Below, piece by piece: positions 1-8,948 of a DNA stretch of 64,000 nucleotides. Position 1 is the first letter of the stretch; each line of letters starts with the position of its first letter. The notes beneath the pieces were generated by a model, which did not search any database, was not told where the DNA came from, and was given only the letters and a program-made list of their open reading frames with translations. Both the position numbers and the translations under genes were made by a program. Origin of the DNA: Allorhizobium sonneratiae. Lineage in GTDB: Bacteria > Pseudomonadota > Alphaproteobacteria > Rhizobiales > Rhizobiaceae. The stretch lies in contig NZ_JAMKOJ010000008.1 in NCBI RefSeq assembly GCF_023700755.1, positions 1 through 64,000 on the forward strand. The letters are read 5' to 3'.

Positions 1-85
1 CGCGATGGAAGAAAAGCTGCGCTTCGCAATCCGCGAAGGTGGCCGCACCGTCGGCGCCGGTATCGTCGCTTCGATCATCGAGTAA
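1..85 (+). CDS. tuf: Elongation factor Tu, C-terminal fragment (partial)
   Basis: Only the last 27 codons are in the window, read from base 2 to the TAA at 83-85. They end in GRTVGAGIVASIIE, the conserved C-terminus of EF-Tu domain 3. EF-Tu is the GTPase that delivers aminoacyl-tRNA to the ribosome. Its place just before rpsJ is the usual str-S10 junction of alphaproteobacteria. The last 21 bases of the gene occur again at 235-255. The 5' end lies outside the window. Confidence 0.95.
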   Translation, partial: AMEEKLRFAIREGGRTVGAGIVASIIE

Positions 86-255
86 TCTCTACTCGACGTT
101 GGCTGCGACGATCCGAAAGCTGCCGACGCATTTAGGATGTGCAAATGGCGCGCAAGCGCGATTTGCACGCGGCGCCGGCAAGCTTAAGCCCGAAAAGTGT
201 GAAACGGTTTTCGGATAAGCTTAAGCGCAGGGATGTCGCTTCGATCATCGAGTAA
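65..255 (+). repeat. 21-bp direct repeat of the tuf 3' end flanking a 149-bp insert
   Basis: Bases 65-85, which include the tuf stop codon, recur perfectly at 235-255; the bases on either side of the two copies differ. The 149 bp between holds two hairpins: 139-168 (8-bp stem GTGCAAAT/ATTTGCAC with an inner CGCG stem) and 179-226 (stem CCGAAAA/TTTTCGG bordered by GCTTAAGC on both sides). This could be insertion of an intergenic repeat with target duplication, or recombination between two tuf copies. Confidence 0.75.
179..226. repeat. Intergenic palindromic repeat, family A copy 1
   Basis: The core CCGAAAA at 190-196 pairs with TTTTCGG at 208-214 around GTGTGAAACGG, and GCTTAAGC borders the hairpin on both sides. 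The same core (one base different) occurs at 56815-56844, and a related longer form at 26142-26242. It is non-coding and dispersed, like the short palindromic intergenic elements of Rhizobiales. Confidence 0.65.
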
Positions 256-279
256 GCGGTCGAACCTTTGAATCAATCG

Positions 280-308
280 GCGCGGCCTTAGGGTCGCGCT
301 TATTTTTT
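280..308 (+). terminator. Intrinsic terminator after tuf
   Basis: GCGCGGCC at 280-287 pairs with GGTCGCGC at 292-299 (one G-U pair) around a four-base loop, followed by TTATTTTTT. It is placed to end the str operon transcript. It lies beyond the 21-bp duplicated segment, so the insert is inside the tuf 3' untranslated region. Confidence 0.75.
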
Positions 309-318
309 CAAGACTATG

Positions 319-347
319 TTGACGACTCGGCCGGGACAGTGTATTGC
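319..347 (+). promoter_or_regulatory. Candidate S10 operon promoter P1
   Basis: TTGACG at 319-324 is followed after 17 bases by TATTGC at 342-347, a fair match to an alphaproteobacterial housekeeping promoter, just downstream of the tuf terminator. The call rests on sequence similarity alone. Confidence 0.35.
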
Positions 348-474
348 CCCGCCACACACAAGGCAGAAGGCGTTTTCATTCTGCCTTTGGCTCTGCACAG
401 GTTTTGCGATCCTTTGATGGGTTGCGCTGGTGGGGCCCTGATACGGTAAAGTGACAGAGACATCTCTGTGATTT

Positions 475-503
475 TTGACAATACGGGGCCGACCAGCATT
501 GGT
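475..503 (+). promoter_or_regulatory. Candidate S10 operon promoter P2
   Basis: A perfect TTGACA at 475-480 has a weak -10 candidate (ATTGGT, 498-503) at 17 bases, ending 55 bases before the rpsJ start. A small palindrome lies just upstream. Confidence 0.35.
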
Positions 504-558
504 AATTCACTGTCTCTCGCGTTTGCGGGGAACAAGAAAAGAAACAAGGACAAGTCGA

Positions 559-867
559 ATGAACGGCCAGAATATCCGCATCCGCCTCAAGGCGTTTGAT
601 CACCGGGTCCTCGATGCTTCCACGCGCGAGATCGTTTCGACCGCGAAGCGCACCGGTGCAAGCGTTCGCGGCCCGGTACCGCTTCCGACCCGTATTGAAA
701 AATTCACCGTCAACCGTTCGCCTCACGTTGACAAGAAGAGCCGCGAACAGTTCGAGATGCGCACCCACAAGCGTCTCCTTGACATTGTCGATCCGACTCC
801 CCAGACCGTCGATGCTCTGATGAAGCTCGACCTTGCTGCTGGCGTTGACGTCGAGATCAAGCTTTAA
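559..867 (+). CDS. rpsJ: 30S ribosomal protein S10
   Basis: A 102-residue protein starting [13 protein letters not shown], the usual alphaproteobacterial S10 N-terminus and length. S10 sits in the 30S head and also joins transcription antitermination complexes with NusB. The frame is open further upstream to 475, but that extension has no S10 similarity and would cover the candidate promoter; ATG 559 follows an AAGGACAAG Shine-Dalgarno region. It is the first gene of the S10 operon, 165 bases before rplC. Confidence 0.97.
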   Translation: MNGQNIRIRLKAFDHRVLDASTREIVSTAKRTGASVRGPVPLPTRIEKFTVNRSPHVDKKSREQFEMRTHKRLLDIVDPTPQTVDALMKLDLAAGVDVEIKL

Positions 868-985
868 AAACAGATTCCGGCGAGAGCCGTAATAACAAGG
901 AAGGTACGTGGCGTTTGCCAACGTCTTCTCGAAACGGGAAACCCCAGGATCGTGATGATTGAAGGGAATCCTTAAACAAGAGAAA

Positions 986-1014
986 AGTCCGGGTCGTGAG
1001 GCCTCGACAGGACT
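986..1014 (+). promoter_or_regulatory. Leader hairpin upstream of rplC
   Basis: The 165-base rpsJ-rplC spacer is unusually long for this operon and ends in a hairpin: AGTCC at 986-990 pairs with GGACT at 1010-1014, with an inner GTC/GAC and GAG/CTC stem. The rplC Shine-Dalgarno AAGAGGA follows directly. A second short stem, ACGTGGC/GCCAACGT, lies near 905-925. A role in translational control is inference. Confidence 0.4.
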
Positions 1015-1032
1015 CTCAAGAGGAATGAACCG

Positions 1033-1674
1033 ATGCGTTCAGGTGTGATTGCACAGAAAGTGGGGATGACCCGGGTCTATAATGACGCCGGTGAGCATAT
1101 CCCAGTAACAGTACTGCGCTTGGATAATTGCCAGGTCGTGTCTCAGCGTACTGCCGACAAGCATGGCTATACTGCCGTGCAGCTCGGCGCTGGTCAGGCC
1201 AAGGTCAAGAATACGTCCAAGGCGATGCGCGGCAATTTTGCTGCCGCAAATGTTGAGCCCAAGGCGAAGCTCGTCGAGTTTCGCGTATCCGAAGACAATC
1301 TGCTGGAAATTGGCGCCGAGCTTAAGGCTGGTCATTTCGCTGCCGGTCAGCTCGTGGACGTTACGGGCACGACGATCGGTAAGGGGTTTGCCGGTGCGAT
1401 GAAGCGCCATAACTTCGGCGGTCTGCGCGCTACCCACGGCGTTTCGGTCTCGCACCGTTCGCATGGTTCGACCGGTTCCAACCAGGATCCGGGCAAAGTG
1501 TGGAAGGGCAAGCGGATGGCCGGTCACATGGGTCAGACCCGCGTGACGACGCAGAATCTCGAAGTCGTTTCCACCGATGAAGATCGCGGTTTGATCCTTG
1601 TGAAGGGCGCTGTGCCTGGTTCCAAGGGTTCCTGGATCATCGTGCGCGACGCCGTCAAATCGGCCGCGAAGTAA
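1033..1674 (+). CDS. rplC: 50S ribosomal protein L3
   Basis: A 213-residue protein starting [16 protein letters not shown], the L3 signature N-terminus. The central loop [20 protein letters not shown] that reaches towards the peptidyl-transferase centre is intact; its Gln is the position methylated by PrmB in other proteobacteria. L3 is an early 23S rRNA assembly protein. The start follows AAGAGGAATGAACCG. rplD begins 12 bases after the stop. Confidence 0.98.
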   Translation: MRSGVIAQKVGMTRVYNDAGEHIPVTVLRLDNCQVVSQRTADKHGYTAVQLGAGQAKVKNTSKAMRGNFAAANVEPKAKLVEFRVSEDNLLEIGAELKAGHFAAGQLVDVTGTTIGKGFAGAMKRHNFGGLRATHGVSVSHRSHGSTGSNQDPGKVWKGKRMAGHMGQTRVTTQNLEVVSTDEDRGLILVKGAVPGSKGSWIIVRDAVKSAAK

Positions 1675-1686
1675 GGGAGCCTGATC

Positions 1687-2307
1687 ATGGAACTCAATGT
1701 CAAGACCCTCGATGGCAAGGATGCGGGCAAGGTTTCGCTGTCTGACGCCATTTTCGGCCTGGAGCCGCGCGAAGATATCATCGCTCGCATGATTCGCTGG
1801 CAGCTTGCCAAGAAGCAGCAGGGCACCCACAAGTCCAAGGGCCGTTCGGAAGTTTCCCGTACCGGTACGAAGATGTACAAGCAGAAGGGCACGGGTCGCG
1901 CTCGTCACCATTCTGCTCGTGCTCCGCAGTTCCGCGGTGGTGGTAAGGCGCATGGTCCGGTTGTTCGCAGCCATGAGATCGATCTGCCGAAGAAAGTGCG
2001 TGCTCTCGCTCTGCGTCATGCGCTCTCGGCCAAGCTGAAGTCTGAAGACCTCATCGTGATTGATGATCTGGTCGCGACGGAAGCCAAGACCAAGGCGCTG
2101 GTCGGCTCTTTCGAGAGCCTCGGCCTCAGCAACGCCCTCGTTATCGGTGGCGCTGAAATCGACAGCAATTTCAAGCTCGCAGCCCGCAACATCCCGAATA
2201 TCGATGTTCTGCCGGTTCAGGGCATCAATGTTTACGACATTCTGCGCCGCGGTAAGCTCGTGCTGTCCAAGGCTGCGGTTGAAGCTCTGGAGGAGCGGTT
2301 CAAATGA
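1687..2307 (+). CDS. rplD: 50S ribosomal protein L4
   Basis: A 206-residue L4 with the extended tunnel-lining loop ([17 protein letters not shown], about residues 59-75) followed by the GGGKAHGP segment. L4 binds 23S rRNA domain I, lines the exit tunnel, and in gammaproteobacteria represses its own operon; whether it does so here is unknown. Its stop overlaps the rplW start as ATGA, which suggests translational coupling. Confidence 0.98.
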   Translation: MELNVKTLDGKDAGKVSLSDAIFGLEPREDIIARMIRWQLAKKQQGTHKSKGRSEVSRTGTKMYKQKGTGRARHHSARAPQFRGGGKAHGPVVRSHEIDLPKKVRALALRHALSAKLKSEDLIVIDDLVATEAKTKALVGSFESLGLSNALVIGGAEIDSNFKLAARNIPNIDVLPVQGINVYDILRRGKLVLSKAAVEALEERFK

Positions 2308-2597
2308 CTGATCTGCGCCATTACGACGTGATCGTTTCTCCCTCGATCACCGAAAAGTCCACTCTGGTATCGGAACAGAACCAGGTGGTCTTCAATGTTG
2401 CCAAGACTGCTTCCAAGCCTGAAATCAAGGCTGCTGTGGAAGCTCTCTTCGGTGTGAAGGTCACGGCCGTGAACACGCTCGTCCGCAAGGGCAAGGTGAA
2501 GCGTTTCCGCGGTTTCGCCGGGAAGCAGTCCGACGTTAAGAAGGCGATCGTCACGCTTGCTGACGGTCAGTCCATCGACGTCACCACCGGTCTCTGA
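2304..2597 (+). CDS. rplW: 50S ribosomal protein L23
   Basis: A 97-residue L23 ([19 protein letters not shown]). L23 sits at the tunnel exit and docks trigger factor and SRP. The ITEKS motif and the basic loop [13 protein letters not shown] are typical. The start overlaps the rplD stop by four bases; rplB follows after 11 bases. Confidence 0.98.
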   Translation: MTDLRHYDVIVSPSITEKSTLVSEQNQVVFNVAKTASKPEIKAAVEALFGVKVTAVNTLVRKGKVKRFRGFAGKQSDVKKAIVTLADGQSIDVTTGL

Positions 2598-2608
2598 GGA
2601 ACAGAAAA

Positions 2609-3442
2609 ATGGCATTGAAAAACTTCAATCCCACGACACCGAGCCAGCGTCAGCTGGTCATCGTTGACCGTTCGGGGCTCTGGAAGGGCAAGCCGGTCAA
2701 GACTTTGACCGAGGGTCTGTCCAAGAGCGGTGGCCGTAACAACTTCGGCCGCATCACTGCCCGCTTCATTGGTGGCGGTCACAAGCGGACCTATCGTCTG
2801 GTAGACTTCAAGCGTCGCAAGTTCGATGTCGAAGGCACAGTCGAGCGTCTGGAATATGACCCGAATCGTACCGCTTTCATCGCACTGGTGACCTATACTG
2901 ATGGTGAGCAGGCTTATATCCTGGCTCCGCAGCGTCTTGCTGCCGGTGACAAGGTGATCGCGTCCGACAAGGCTGTTGACGTCAAGCCCGGCAACACCAT
3001 GCCGCTGCAGTATATTCCGGTTGGCTCGATCGTTCACAATGTTGAAATGAAGCCGGGCAAGGGTGGGCAGATTGCCCGTTCAGCTGGCGCTTACGTTCAG
3101 CTGGTTGGTCGCGATCAGGGCATGGCAATTCTGCGCCTGAACTCTGGTGAGCAGCGCCTGATCCCGGGCTCCTGCCTGGCGACAATTGGTGCCGTTTCCA
3201 ATCCGGACCACGCCAACATCAACGATGGCAAGGCTGGCCGTACCCGTTGGCGCGGCAAGACCCCGCATAACCGCGGCGTTGTCATGAACCCGGTCGACCA
3301 CCCGCACGGTGGTGGTGAAGGCCGCACCTCCGGTGGCCGTCATCCGGTGACCCCGTGGGGCAAGCCGACCAAGGGCAAGCGCACTCGCAAGAACAAGTCT
3401 ACGGACAAGTTCATCATGCGCACCCGCCATCAGAAGAAGTAA
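2609..3442 (+). CDS. rplB: 50S ribosomal protein L2
   Basis: A 277-residue L2 of normal length. The C-terminal region carries [15 protein letters not shown] with the conserved histidine near the peptidyl-transferase centre, followed by a basic tail. L2 is needed for subunit association and A/P-site tRNA binding. The start has an AGGAACAG region upstream, and rpsS begins 15 bases after the stop. Confidence 0.98.
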   Translation: MALKNFNPTTPSQRQLVIVDRSGLWKGKPVKTLTEGLSKSGGRNNFGRITARFIGGGHKRTYRLVDFKRRKFDVEGTVERLEYDPNRTAFIALVTYTDGEQAYILAPQRLAAGDKVIASDKAVDVKPGNTMPLQYIPVGSIVHNVEMKPGKGGQIARSAGAYVQLVGRDQGMAILRLNSGEQRLIPGSCLATIGAVSNPDHANINDGKAGRTRWRGKTPHNRGVVMNPVDHPHGGGEGRTSGGRHPVTPWGKPTKGKRTRKNKSTDKFIMRTRHQKK

Positions 3443-3457
3443 GAGAGGTAGTCAGAA

Positions 3458-3736
3458 ATGGCTCGTTCAGTATGGAAAGGCCCCTTCGTTGACGGCTATC
3501 TTCTCAAGAAAGCCGAGAAGGTCCGTGAAGGCGGTCGCAGCGAAGTGATCAAGATCTGGAGCCGTCGCTCCACCATCCTGCCTCAGTTCGTCGGATTGAC
3601 CTTCGGCGTTTATAACGGCAGCAAGCATGTGCCGGTCAATGTCAATGAAGACATGGTTGGCCACAAGTTTGGCGAATTCGCTCCGACCCGGACCTATTAC
3701 GGTCACGGTGCGGACAAGAAAGCGAAGAGGAAGTAA
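3458..3736 (+). CDS. rpsS: 30S ribosomal protein S19
   Basis: A 92-residue S19 ([18 protein letters not shown]). S19 binds 16S rRNA in the 30S head with S13. The conserved block [15 protein letters not shown] and the KLGEFAPTR-like block ([16 protein letters not shown]) are both present. AGAGAGGTAG upstream gives a good Shine-Dalgarno. rplV starts two bases after the stop. Confidence 0.98.
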   Translation: MARSVWKGPFVDGYLLKKAEKVREGGRSEVIKIWSRRSTILPQFVGLTFGVYNGSKHVPVNVNEDMVGHKFGEFAPTRTYYGHGADKKAKRK

Positions 3737-3738
3737 CC

Positions 3739-4128
3739 ATGGGCAAGGCAAAAGCCGAACGCCGGCTTAAGGACAATGAAGCGCAGGCTGTTGCGCGTAC
3801 GCTCCGCGTCAGCCCGCAGAAGCTCAACCTGGTTGCCGCGATGATTCGCGGCAAGAAGGTTGACCGCGCTCTGGCCGACCTCGAATTCTCGCGCAAGCGT
3901 ATTGCTGGCGCGGTGAAGAAGACGCTTGAATCCGCCATCGCCAATGCCGAAAACAACCATGATCTCGATGTCGATCAGCTGATCGTCGCCGAGGCTTATG
4001 TCGGCAAGTCGATCACGATGAAGCGCTTTCACGCCCGTGGCCGTGGCCGTGCATCCCGCATTGAAAAGCCTTTCGCGCATCTGACGATTGTCGTTCGCGA
4101 AGTCGAAGTCCAAGGGGAGGCCGCATAA
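3739..4128 (+). CDS. rplV: 50S ribosomal protein L22
   Basis: A 129-residue L22 with the beta-hairpin that narrows the exit tunnel ([19 protein letters not shown], about residues 94-112), where macrolide-resistance changes occur in other bacteria. The N-terminal [19 protein letters not shown] block is typical. The TAA stop shares its last A with the rpsC ATG (TAATG), implying coupling. Confidence 0.98.
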   Translation: MGKAKAERRLKDNEAQAVARTLRVSPQKLNLVAAMIRGKKVDRALADLEFSRKRIAGAVKKTLESAIANAENNHDLDVDQLIVAEAYVGKSITMKRFHARGRGRASRIEKPFAHLTIVVREVEVQGEAA

Positions 4129-4850
4129 TGGGTCAGAAAATCAATCCGATCGGCTTCCGCCTCGGCATCAACCGTACCTGGGATAGCCGTTGGTTCGCCG
4201 ACAATGCCGAATATGGTCAGCTTCTGCATGAGGATCTCAAGATCCGCGCTTATGTGATGAAGGAGCTGAAGCAGGCCGGTATCGCCAAGGTGGTTATCGA
4301 GCGTCCGCACAAGAAGTGCCGCGTCACGATCCATTCGGCACGTCCGGGTCTGATCATCGGCAAGAAGGGCGCAGACATTGAAAAGCTGCGCAAGAAGCTG
4401 TCTGAAATGACCAATTCGGAAACGCATCTCAACATTGTTGAAGTGCGCAAACCCGAAATCGATGCGACGCTGGTGGCTCAGTCGATCACCCAGCAGCTCG
4501 AGCGTCGTATTGCATTCCGTCGTGCCATGAAGCGTGCCGTTCAGTCAGCCATGCGTCTTGGCGCTGAAGGCATCAAGATCACCTGCGCCGGTCGTCTCGG
4601 TGGTGCTGAAATCGCTCGTACGGAATGGTACCGCGAAGGTCGCGTGCCGCTGCATACGCTGCGCGCTGACATTGATTACGGAACAGCCGAAGCTGAAACC
4701 GCTTACGGCATTTGCGGCGTGAAGGTATGGATCTTCAAGGGTGAAATCCTTGAACACGATCCGATGGCTTCTGAACGCCGTTCGCTCGAAGGTGACAATC
4801 AGCCGGCGCAGGGTCGCGAACGCGGCGAGCGCCGTCGTGAAAACGCTTGA
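4128..4850 (+). CDS. rpsC: 30S ribosomal protein S3
   Basis: A 240-residue S3 ([16 protein letters not shown]). The KH domain has an intact [12 protein letters not shown] loop at about residues 66-77, and the C-terminal S3 domain is complete. The last 25 residues are an Arg/Glu/Gln-rich tail common in alphaproteobacteria. S3 lies at the mRNA entry channel and contributes to mRNA unwinding. Its start overlaps the rplV stop by one base. Confidence 0.98.
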   Translation: MGQKINPIGFRLGINRTWDSRWFADNAEYGQLLHEDLKIRAYVMKELKQAGIAKVVIERPHKKCRVTIHSARPGLIIGKKGADIEKLRKKLSEMTNSETHLNIVEVRKPEIDATLVAQSITQQLERRIAFRRAMKRAVQSAMRLGAEGIKITCAGRLGGAEIARTEWYREGRVPLHTLRADIDYGTAEAETAYGICGVKVWIFKGEILEHDPMASERRSLEGDNQPAQGRERGERRRENA

Positions 4851-4888
4851 TTGACGCTGGCGAAAGATAAGCTCGGAGAAGTAAGAAA

Positions 4889-5302
4889 ATGTTGCAGCCA
4901 AAGCGTACCAAGTACCGCAAGCAGTTCAAGGGCCGCATCAAGGGCGTTGCCAAGGGCGGTTTCGACCTTGCCTTTGGTGAATTCGGCTTGAAGGCTCAGG
5001 AACCCAACCGCGTCAACGCCCGTGAAATCGAAGCGGCTCGCCGTGCGATTACCCGCTACATGAAGCGTGCAGGCCGCGTTTGGATCCGTGTATTCCCTGA
5101 CGTTCCGGTCACGGCCAAGCCGACCGAAGTCCGTATGGGTAAGGGCAAGGGCTCCGTCGAATACTGGGCTTGCAAGGTCAAGCCTGGTCGTATGATGTTC
5201 GAGATCGATGGTGTTAGCGAGGAGATCGCTCGTGAGGCTCTGCGCCTCGGTGCAGCCAAGCTCTCGGTCAAGACGCGCTTCGTACAGCGCATTGCAGAGT
5301 AA
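4889..5302 (+). CDS. rplP: 50S ribosomal protein L16
   Basis: A 137-residue L16 ([19 protein letters not shown]). L16 contacts A-site tRNA and completes the 50S central protuberance region. The [16 protein letters not shown] and [12 protein letters not shown] blocks are intact, including the Arg hydroxylated in other bacteria. CTCGGAGAAG lies upstream of the start; rpmC follows after 11 bases. Confidence 0.98.
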   Translation: MLQPKRTKYRKQFKGRIKGVAKGGFDLAFGEFGLKAQEPNRVNAREIEAARRAITRYMKRAGRVWIRVFPDVPVTAKPTEVRMGKGKGSVEYWACKVKPGRMMFEIDGVSEEIAREALRLGAAKLSVKTRFVQRIAE

Positions 5303-5313
5303 GGATCAAGCCG

Positions 5314-5514
5314 ATGAAAGCCGCAGATGTTCGCGCCATGAGCGCTGATCAATTGAAGGACGAACTGGCAAAGCTGAAGAAAGAGCAGTTTAATCTGCGT
5401 TTCCAGAAAGCGACCGGCCAGCTCGAGAAGTCCTCGCGCATCAACGAAGTCCGTAAGGATATCGCTCGCGTCAAAACCATTGCCCGCCAGAAGGCGGCGG
5501 AAGCCAAGGCTTAA
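5314..5514 (+). CDS. rpmC: 50S ribosomal protein L29
   Basis: A 66-residue two-helix L29 ([19 protein letters not shown]) with the [17 protein letters not shown] core. It lies next to L23 at the tunnel exit. Expected position between rplP and rpsQ, with 12 bases to rpsQ. Confidence 0.97.
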   Translation: MKAADVRAMSADQLKDELAKLKKEQFNLRFQKATGQLEKSSRINEVRKDIARVKTIARQKAAEAKA

Positions 5515-5526
5515 GGGAAGAATAAT

Positions 5527-5763
5527 ATGCCTAAACGCATTCTGCAGGGCGTCGTTGTCAGCGATAAGAACGACAAGACAGTTGTTGTCCGTGTCGAACG
5601 TCGATTCGCTCATCCTCTGCTTCAGAAGACCGTCCGCCGGTCGAAGAAGTACAAGGCACACGACGAAAACAACCAGTACAAGATCGGCGATATCGTTTCC
5701 ATCGAGGAATGCCCGCCGATTTCCAAAGACAAGCGTTGGACGGTTGTTTCCGCCCAGGCTTGA
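5527..5763 (+). CDS. rpsQ: 30S ribosomal protein S17
   Basis: A 78-residue OB-fold S17 ([18 protein letters not shown]), an early 16S rRNA binder, with the basic [11 protein letters not shown] segment intact. It is the last gene of the S10 segment: a hairpin with five Ts follows at 5832-5861 and the next gene, rplN, is 235 bases away. Confidence 0.98.
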   Translation: MPKRILQGVVVSDKNDKTVVVRVERRFAHPLLQKTVRRSKKYKAHDENNQYKIGDIVSIEECPPISKDKRWTVVSAQA

Positions 5764-5831
5764 AACACAGAGATTTTGTCGTGAGCCCTTGCGTTCCGAC
5801 GAAAAATCTGTATGAAGCAGCGCAATGGCGC

Positions 5832-5861
5832 AGGAACGCTCCACACCGAGCGTTCCTTTTT
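5832..5861 (+). terminator. Intrinsic terminator between rpsQ and rplN
   Basis: AGGAACGCT at 5832-5840 pairs perfectly with AGCGTTCCT at 5849-5857 around an eight-base loop and is followed by TTTT. It splits the S10 and spc segments. A further hairpin (CCGGAA/TTCCGG with an inner GGG/CCC, about 5944-5976) lies between this and rplN; no clear promoter was recognised in the spacer. Confidence 0.75.
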
Positions 5862-5998
5862 GCTTTGAGCGCAGGGAAGGTCCCCGACGGGAAACCGCCT
5901 TGGCAAGTCCTTCTCCTCGCTCGAAATCGATAAAAATCCATGAGCCGGAATAGGGGGCGAAGCCCAACCGTTCCGGTATAACGAGAAGGCGACCTGAC

Positions 5999-6367
5999 AT
6001 GATTCAGATGCAGACAAACCTCGACGTTGCCGATAATTCCGGCGCGCGTCGTGTCATGTGCATCAAGGTGCTGGGCGGCTCCAAGCGTAAATATGCTTCT
6101 GTTGGCGACATTATCGTCGTTTCGATCAAGGAAGCTATTCCGCGCGGCCGCGTGAAGAAGGGCGATGTGATGAAGGCGGTGGTCGTTCGGACCGCTAAGG
6201 ACATCCGCCGTCCCGATGGCAGCGTCATCCGCTTCGATAACAACGCAGCCGTTCTTATCGATAACAAGAAAGAGCCGATCGGCACCCGTATCTTCGGACC
6301 GGTTCCGCGCGAACTTCGCGCCAAGAACCACATGAAGATCATCTCGCTGGCTCCGGAAGTCCTGTAA
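5999..6367 (+). CDS. rplN: 50S ribosomal protein L14
   Basis: A 122-residue L14, the exact family length, starting [19 protein letters not shown]14 forms an intersubunit bridge and is the docking site of the silencing factor RsfS. The [15 protein letters not shown] and [18 protein letters not shown] blocks are typical. It is the first gene of the spc segment and lies downstream of a terminator, so it probably needs its own promoter or read-through. Confidence 0.98.
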   Translation: MIQMQTNLDVADNSGARRVMCIKVLGGSKRKYASVGDIIVVSIKEAIPRGRVKKGDVMKAVVVRTAKDIRRPDGSVIRFDNNAAVLIDNKKEPIGTRIFGPVPRELRAKNHMKIISLAPEVL

Positions 6368-6379
6368 GGAGCGATGACG

Positions 6380-6688
6380 ATGCAAAAGATTCGTAAGGGC
6401 GACAAGGTCGTCGTGTTGACCGGTAAAGACAAGGGTCGTTCCGGTGAAGTTCTCCAGGTGATGCCGAAGGAAGACCGTGCTGTCGTTCGCGGCATCAATG
6501 TCGTCAAGCGCCATCAGCGCCAGACGCAGACCCAGGAAGCTGGTATCATCAGCAAGGAAGCGTCGATCCATCTGTCCAATCTTGCTGTTGCTGACAAGGA
6601 CGGTAAGCCGACCCGCGTTGGCTTCAAAGTGGTTGATGGCAAGAAGGTCCGTTTTGCCAAGCGTTCGGGAGATGTGATCGATGGCTGA
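6380..6688 (+). CDS. rplX: 50S ribosomal protein L24
   Basis: A 102-residue L24 with an N-terminal KOW motif ([21 protein letters not shown]). An ATG at 6374 is in frame, but AAGGAG at 6366-6371 is only two bases from it and eight bases from the ATG at 6380, so 6380 is preferred; this also gives the common MQKIRKGD start. L24 initiates 50S assembly. The 3' end overlaps rplE by eight bases. Confidence 0.96.
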   Translation: MQKIRKGDKVVVLTGKDKGRSGEVLQVMPKEDRAVVRGINVVKRHQRQTQTQEAGIISKEASIHLSNLAVADKDGKPTRVGFKVVDGKKVRFAKRSGDVIDG

Positions 6689-7238
6689 GACCAAGTATGA
6701 GCCGCGGCTCAAGAGCGAATATGTTTCGCGCATTCGTCAGGCCATGCAGGAGAAGTTCTCCTACGCCAACGAAATGATGATTCCGAAGCTGGACAAGATT
6801 GTTATCAATATGGGCGTAGGTGAGGCCACGGCCGACTCCAAGAAGCCCACTGTTGCTGCTGGCGATCTCGCTGCTATTGCCGGCCAGAAGCCGGTTATTA
6901 CACGTGCCCGCAACTCGATTGCAGGCTTCAAGGTGCGTGAAGGCATGCCGATCGGTGCGAAGGTTACCCTTCGTGGCGCTCGCATGTACGAGTTCCTGGA
7001 CCGTCTGATCAACATCGCGCTGCCGCGCGTTCGCGACTTCCGCGGTTTGAACCCGAAAAGCTTTGACGGCCGTGGCAATTTCGCCATGGGCATCAAGGAG
7101 CACATTGTGTTCCCTGAGATCAACTACGACAAGGTTGATCAGATGTGGGGCATGGACATCATCGTTTGCACGACGGCGACGACCGACGACGAAGCTCGAG
7201 CTCTTCTGAAAGAGTTCAACTTCCCGTTCCGTCAATAA
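6681..7238 (+). CDS. rplE: 50S ribosomal protein L5
   Basis: A 185-residue L5 ([14 protein letters not shown]) with the INMGVGEA block and the [16 protein letters not shown] segment. L5 binds 5S rRNA in the central protuberance together with L18. It overlaps rplX by eight bases. rpsN starts 33 bases after the stop. Confidence 0.98.
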   Translation: MAETKYEPRLKSEYVSRIRQAMQEKFSYANEMMIPKLDKIVINMGVGEATADSKKPTVAAGDLAAIAGQKPVITRARNSIAGFKVREGMPIGAKVTLRGARMYEFLDRLINIALPRVRDFRGLNPKSFDGRGNFAMGIKEHIVFPEINYDKVDQMWGMDIIVCTTATTDDEARALLKEFNFPFRQ

Positions 7239-7271
7239 CCGTAACGACGAGCGTAGAAGAGGAACTTCGAT

Positions 7272-7577
7272 ATGGCGAAGACAAGCGCAGTTGAAAAGAA
7301 CAAGCGCCGCCGCAAGACCGTCGCCCAGCAGGCTGACAAGCGTGCTGCCCTCAAGGCGATCATTATGAACCAGACGCTGCCGATTGAAGAGCGTTTTAAG
7401 GCAACCATTAAGCTGGCCGAACTGCCGCGCGATGGTTCCAAGACCCGCATTCGCAACCGCTGCGAAGTGACGGGCCGTCCGCGCGCCTTTTATCGCAAGC
7501 TCAAGATGTCGCGTATCGCGCTTCGCGAACTGGGCAATCTCGGCAAGGTGCCGGGTGTTGTGAAGTCGAGCTGGTAA
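7272..7577 (+). CDS. rpsN: 30S ribosomal protein S14 (zinc-independent type)
   Basis: A 101-residue S14, the long C-minus form: it lacks the two CxxC zinc motifs of the short form and has the [20 protein letters not shown] block near the C-terminus. S14 is a late-assembling 30S head protein. AGAGGAACTTCGAT precedes the ATG. It sits between rplE and rpsH as in other spc operons. Confidence 0.98.
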   Translation: MAKTSAVEKNKRRRKTVAQQADKRAALKAIIMNQTLPIEERFKATIKLAELPRDGSKTRIRNRCEVTGRPRAFYRKLKMSRIALRELGNLGKVPGVVKSSW

Positions 7578-7590
7578 GGAGACGGGTAAT

Positions 7591-7989
7591 ATGACGATGA
7601 CTGATCCGTTGGGCGATATGCTCACCCGTATCCGCAATGGCGCTGCCCGCCGCAAGAACTTGGTCAGCACGCCGGCTTCCAAGCTGCGTGCTCGCGTTCT
7701 CGATGTGCTGCAGGCCGAAGGCTATATTCGCGGTTACACTCATGTCGATCTCGGCAACGGCAAGTCCGAGCTGCAGATCGAGCTGAAATATTATGAAGGT
7801 TCGTCGGTCATTCGTGAGATTGGCCGCGTGTCCAAGCCGGGCCGCCGAGTTTATGTCTCGGTGAAGTCCATTCCGCAGGTTGCGAATGGTCTCGGCATCA
7901 CCATCCTTTCGACTCCGAAGGGTGTGATGGCCGATCACCAGGCGCGTGAACAGAATGTTGGTGGTGAGGTTCTCTGCTCTGTCTTCTAA
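7591..7989 (+). CDS. rpsH: 30S ribosomal protein S8
   Basis: A 132-residue S8 ([17 protein letters not shown]), a primary 16S rRNA binder and, in E. coli, the repressor of the spc operon. The C-terminal [12 protein letters not shown] and GGEVLCSVF blocks are intact. GGAGACGGGTAAT provides the ribosome binding site. The gap to rplF is 42 bases. Confidence 0.98.
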   Translation: MTMTDPLGDMLTRIRNGAARRKNLVSTPASKLRARVLDVLQAEGYIRGYTHVDLGNGKSELQIELKYYEGSSVIREIGRVSKPGRRVYVSVKSIPQVANGLGITILSTPKGVMADHQAREQNVGGEVLCSVF

Positions 7990-8031
7990 GACAGTGCAGA
8001 GGTCTCCCTAGCGAACAGACAGGATAAAAAC

Positions 8032-8565
8032 ATGTCTCGTATCGGTAAAAAGCCCGTTCCGGTTCCTGCAGGGATCACGGCCACGGTTGATGGCCAGAAA
8101 GTGACTGCCAAGGGCCCGAAGGGCGAACTGTTTTTCGTCGCTAATGACGAAATCTCGGTTGCGCTTGAAAACAACGCTGTTGTTGTAAAGCCGATCAATG
8201 AAACCAAGGATGCCCGCTCCAAGTGGGGCATGTCCCGCACCATGATTGAGAATATCTTCAAGGGTGTGAAGGATGGCTACGAGCGCAAGCTCGAAATCAA
8301 CGGTGTTGGTTACCGTGCTGCCCTGCAGGGCAAGAACCTGCAGCTGTCGCTCGGCTTCAGCCATGACGTTGTTTATGAGCCGCCGGTGGGCATTTCCATC
8401 GCCGTTCCGAAGCCGACGGAAATCGTGGTCTCGGGGATCAACAAGCAGCAGGTCGGTCAGGTCGCTGCAGAGATCCGCGAATATCGCGGCCCCGAACCCT
8501 ATAAGGGCAAGGGCGTCAAGTATGCCGAAGAGCGGATTGTCCGCAAAGAAGGCAAGAAGAAGTAA
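8032..8565 (+). CDS. rplF: 50S ribosomal protein L6
   Basis: A 177-residue L6 with two repeated L6 folds ([15 protein letters not shown]) and the C-terminal signature [14 protein letters not shown] with a Lys-rich end. L6 lies near the sarcin-ricin loop and factor-binding site. ACAGGATAAAAAC precedes the start; rplR follows after 12 bases. Confidence 0.98.
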   Translation: MSRIGKKPVPVPAGITATVDGQKVTAKGPKGELFFVANDEISVALENNAVVVKPINETKDARSKWGMSRTMIENIFKGVKDGYERKLEINGVGYRAALQGKNLQLSLGFSHDVVYEPPVGISIAVPKPTEIVVSGINKQQVGQVAAEIREYRGPEPYKGKGVKYAEERIVRKEGKKK

Positions 8566-8577
8566 GGAACACGCGAA

Positions 8578-8940
8578 ATGGCAAGCAGTAAAGAAGCTCT
8601 GGTGCGCCGCGCCAATCGCGTGCGCCGTCAGCTCAAGGCGGTGGCCAATGGCCGTCCGCGGCTGTCGGTTCATCGCTCCTCGAAAAACATCTATGCCCAG
8701 ATCATCGATGATGTGGCTGGTACGACCCTGGCTGCGGCCTCGACTCTCGATGCCGGTCTGAAGTCCTCGCTGAAGACGGGGGCCGATGTTGCCGCCGCCG
8801 CTGCCGTTGGCAAGCTCGTTGCAGAGCGCGCCCTGGCAGCCGGTGTGACGGAAGTCGTTTTCGACCGTGGTGCTTTCATCTATCACGGTCGCGTCAAGGC
8901 TTTGGCCGACGCAGCCCGTGAAGGTGGTCTTACCTTCTAA
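8578..8940 (+). CDS. rplR: 50S ribosomal protein L18
   Basis: A 120-residue L18 ([19 protein letters not shown]), which binds 5S rRNA with L5. The C-terminal [25 protein letters not shown] motif region is intact. A weak hairpin with few Ts follows at 8949-8972, and the 147-base spacer to rpsE is longer than its neighbours. Confidence 0.98.
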   Translation: MASSKEALVRRANRVRRQLKAVANGRPRLSVHRSSKNIYAQIIDDVAGTTLAAASTLDAGLKSSLKTGADVAAAAAVGKLVAERALAAGVTEVVFDRGAFIYHGRVKALADAAREGGLTF

Positions 8941-8948
8941 AAATATCC

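Larger units (their letters stand above)
309..558 (+). other. Intergenic region upstream of rpsJ (S10 operon promoter and leader)
   Basis: No gene is supported here. It holds a hairpin at about 359-385 (AAGGCAGAA/TTCTGCCTT), a small palindrome at about 452-466 (CAGAGACATCTCTG) and two possible promoters annotated separately. The stretch 86-558 as a whole lacks coding sequence; the tuf terminator at 280-308 divides it. Confidence 0.6.

Noticed and set aside
5558..6733. 391-codon minus-strand frame spanning rpsQ-rplN-rplX
   Set aside because: Antisense to three ribosomal genes and across a terminator; no motif.
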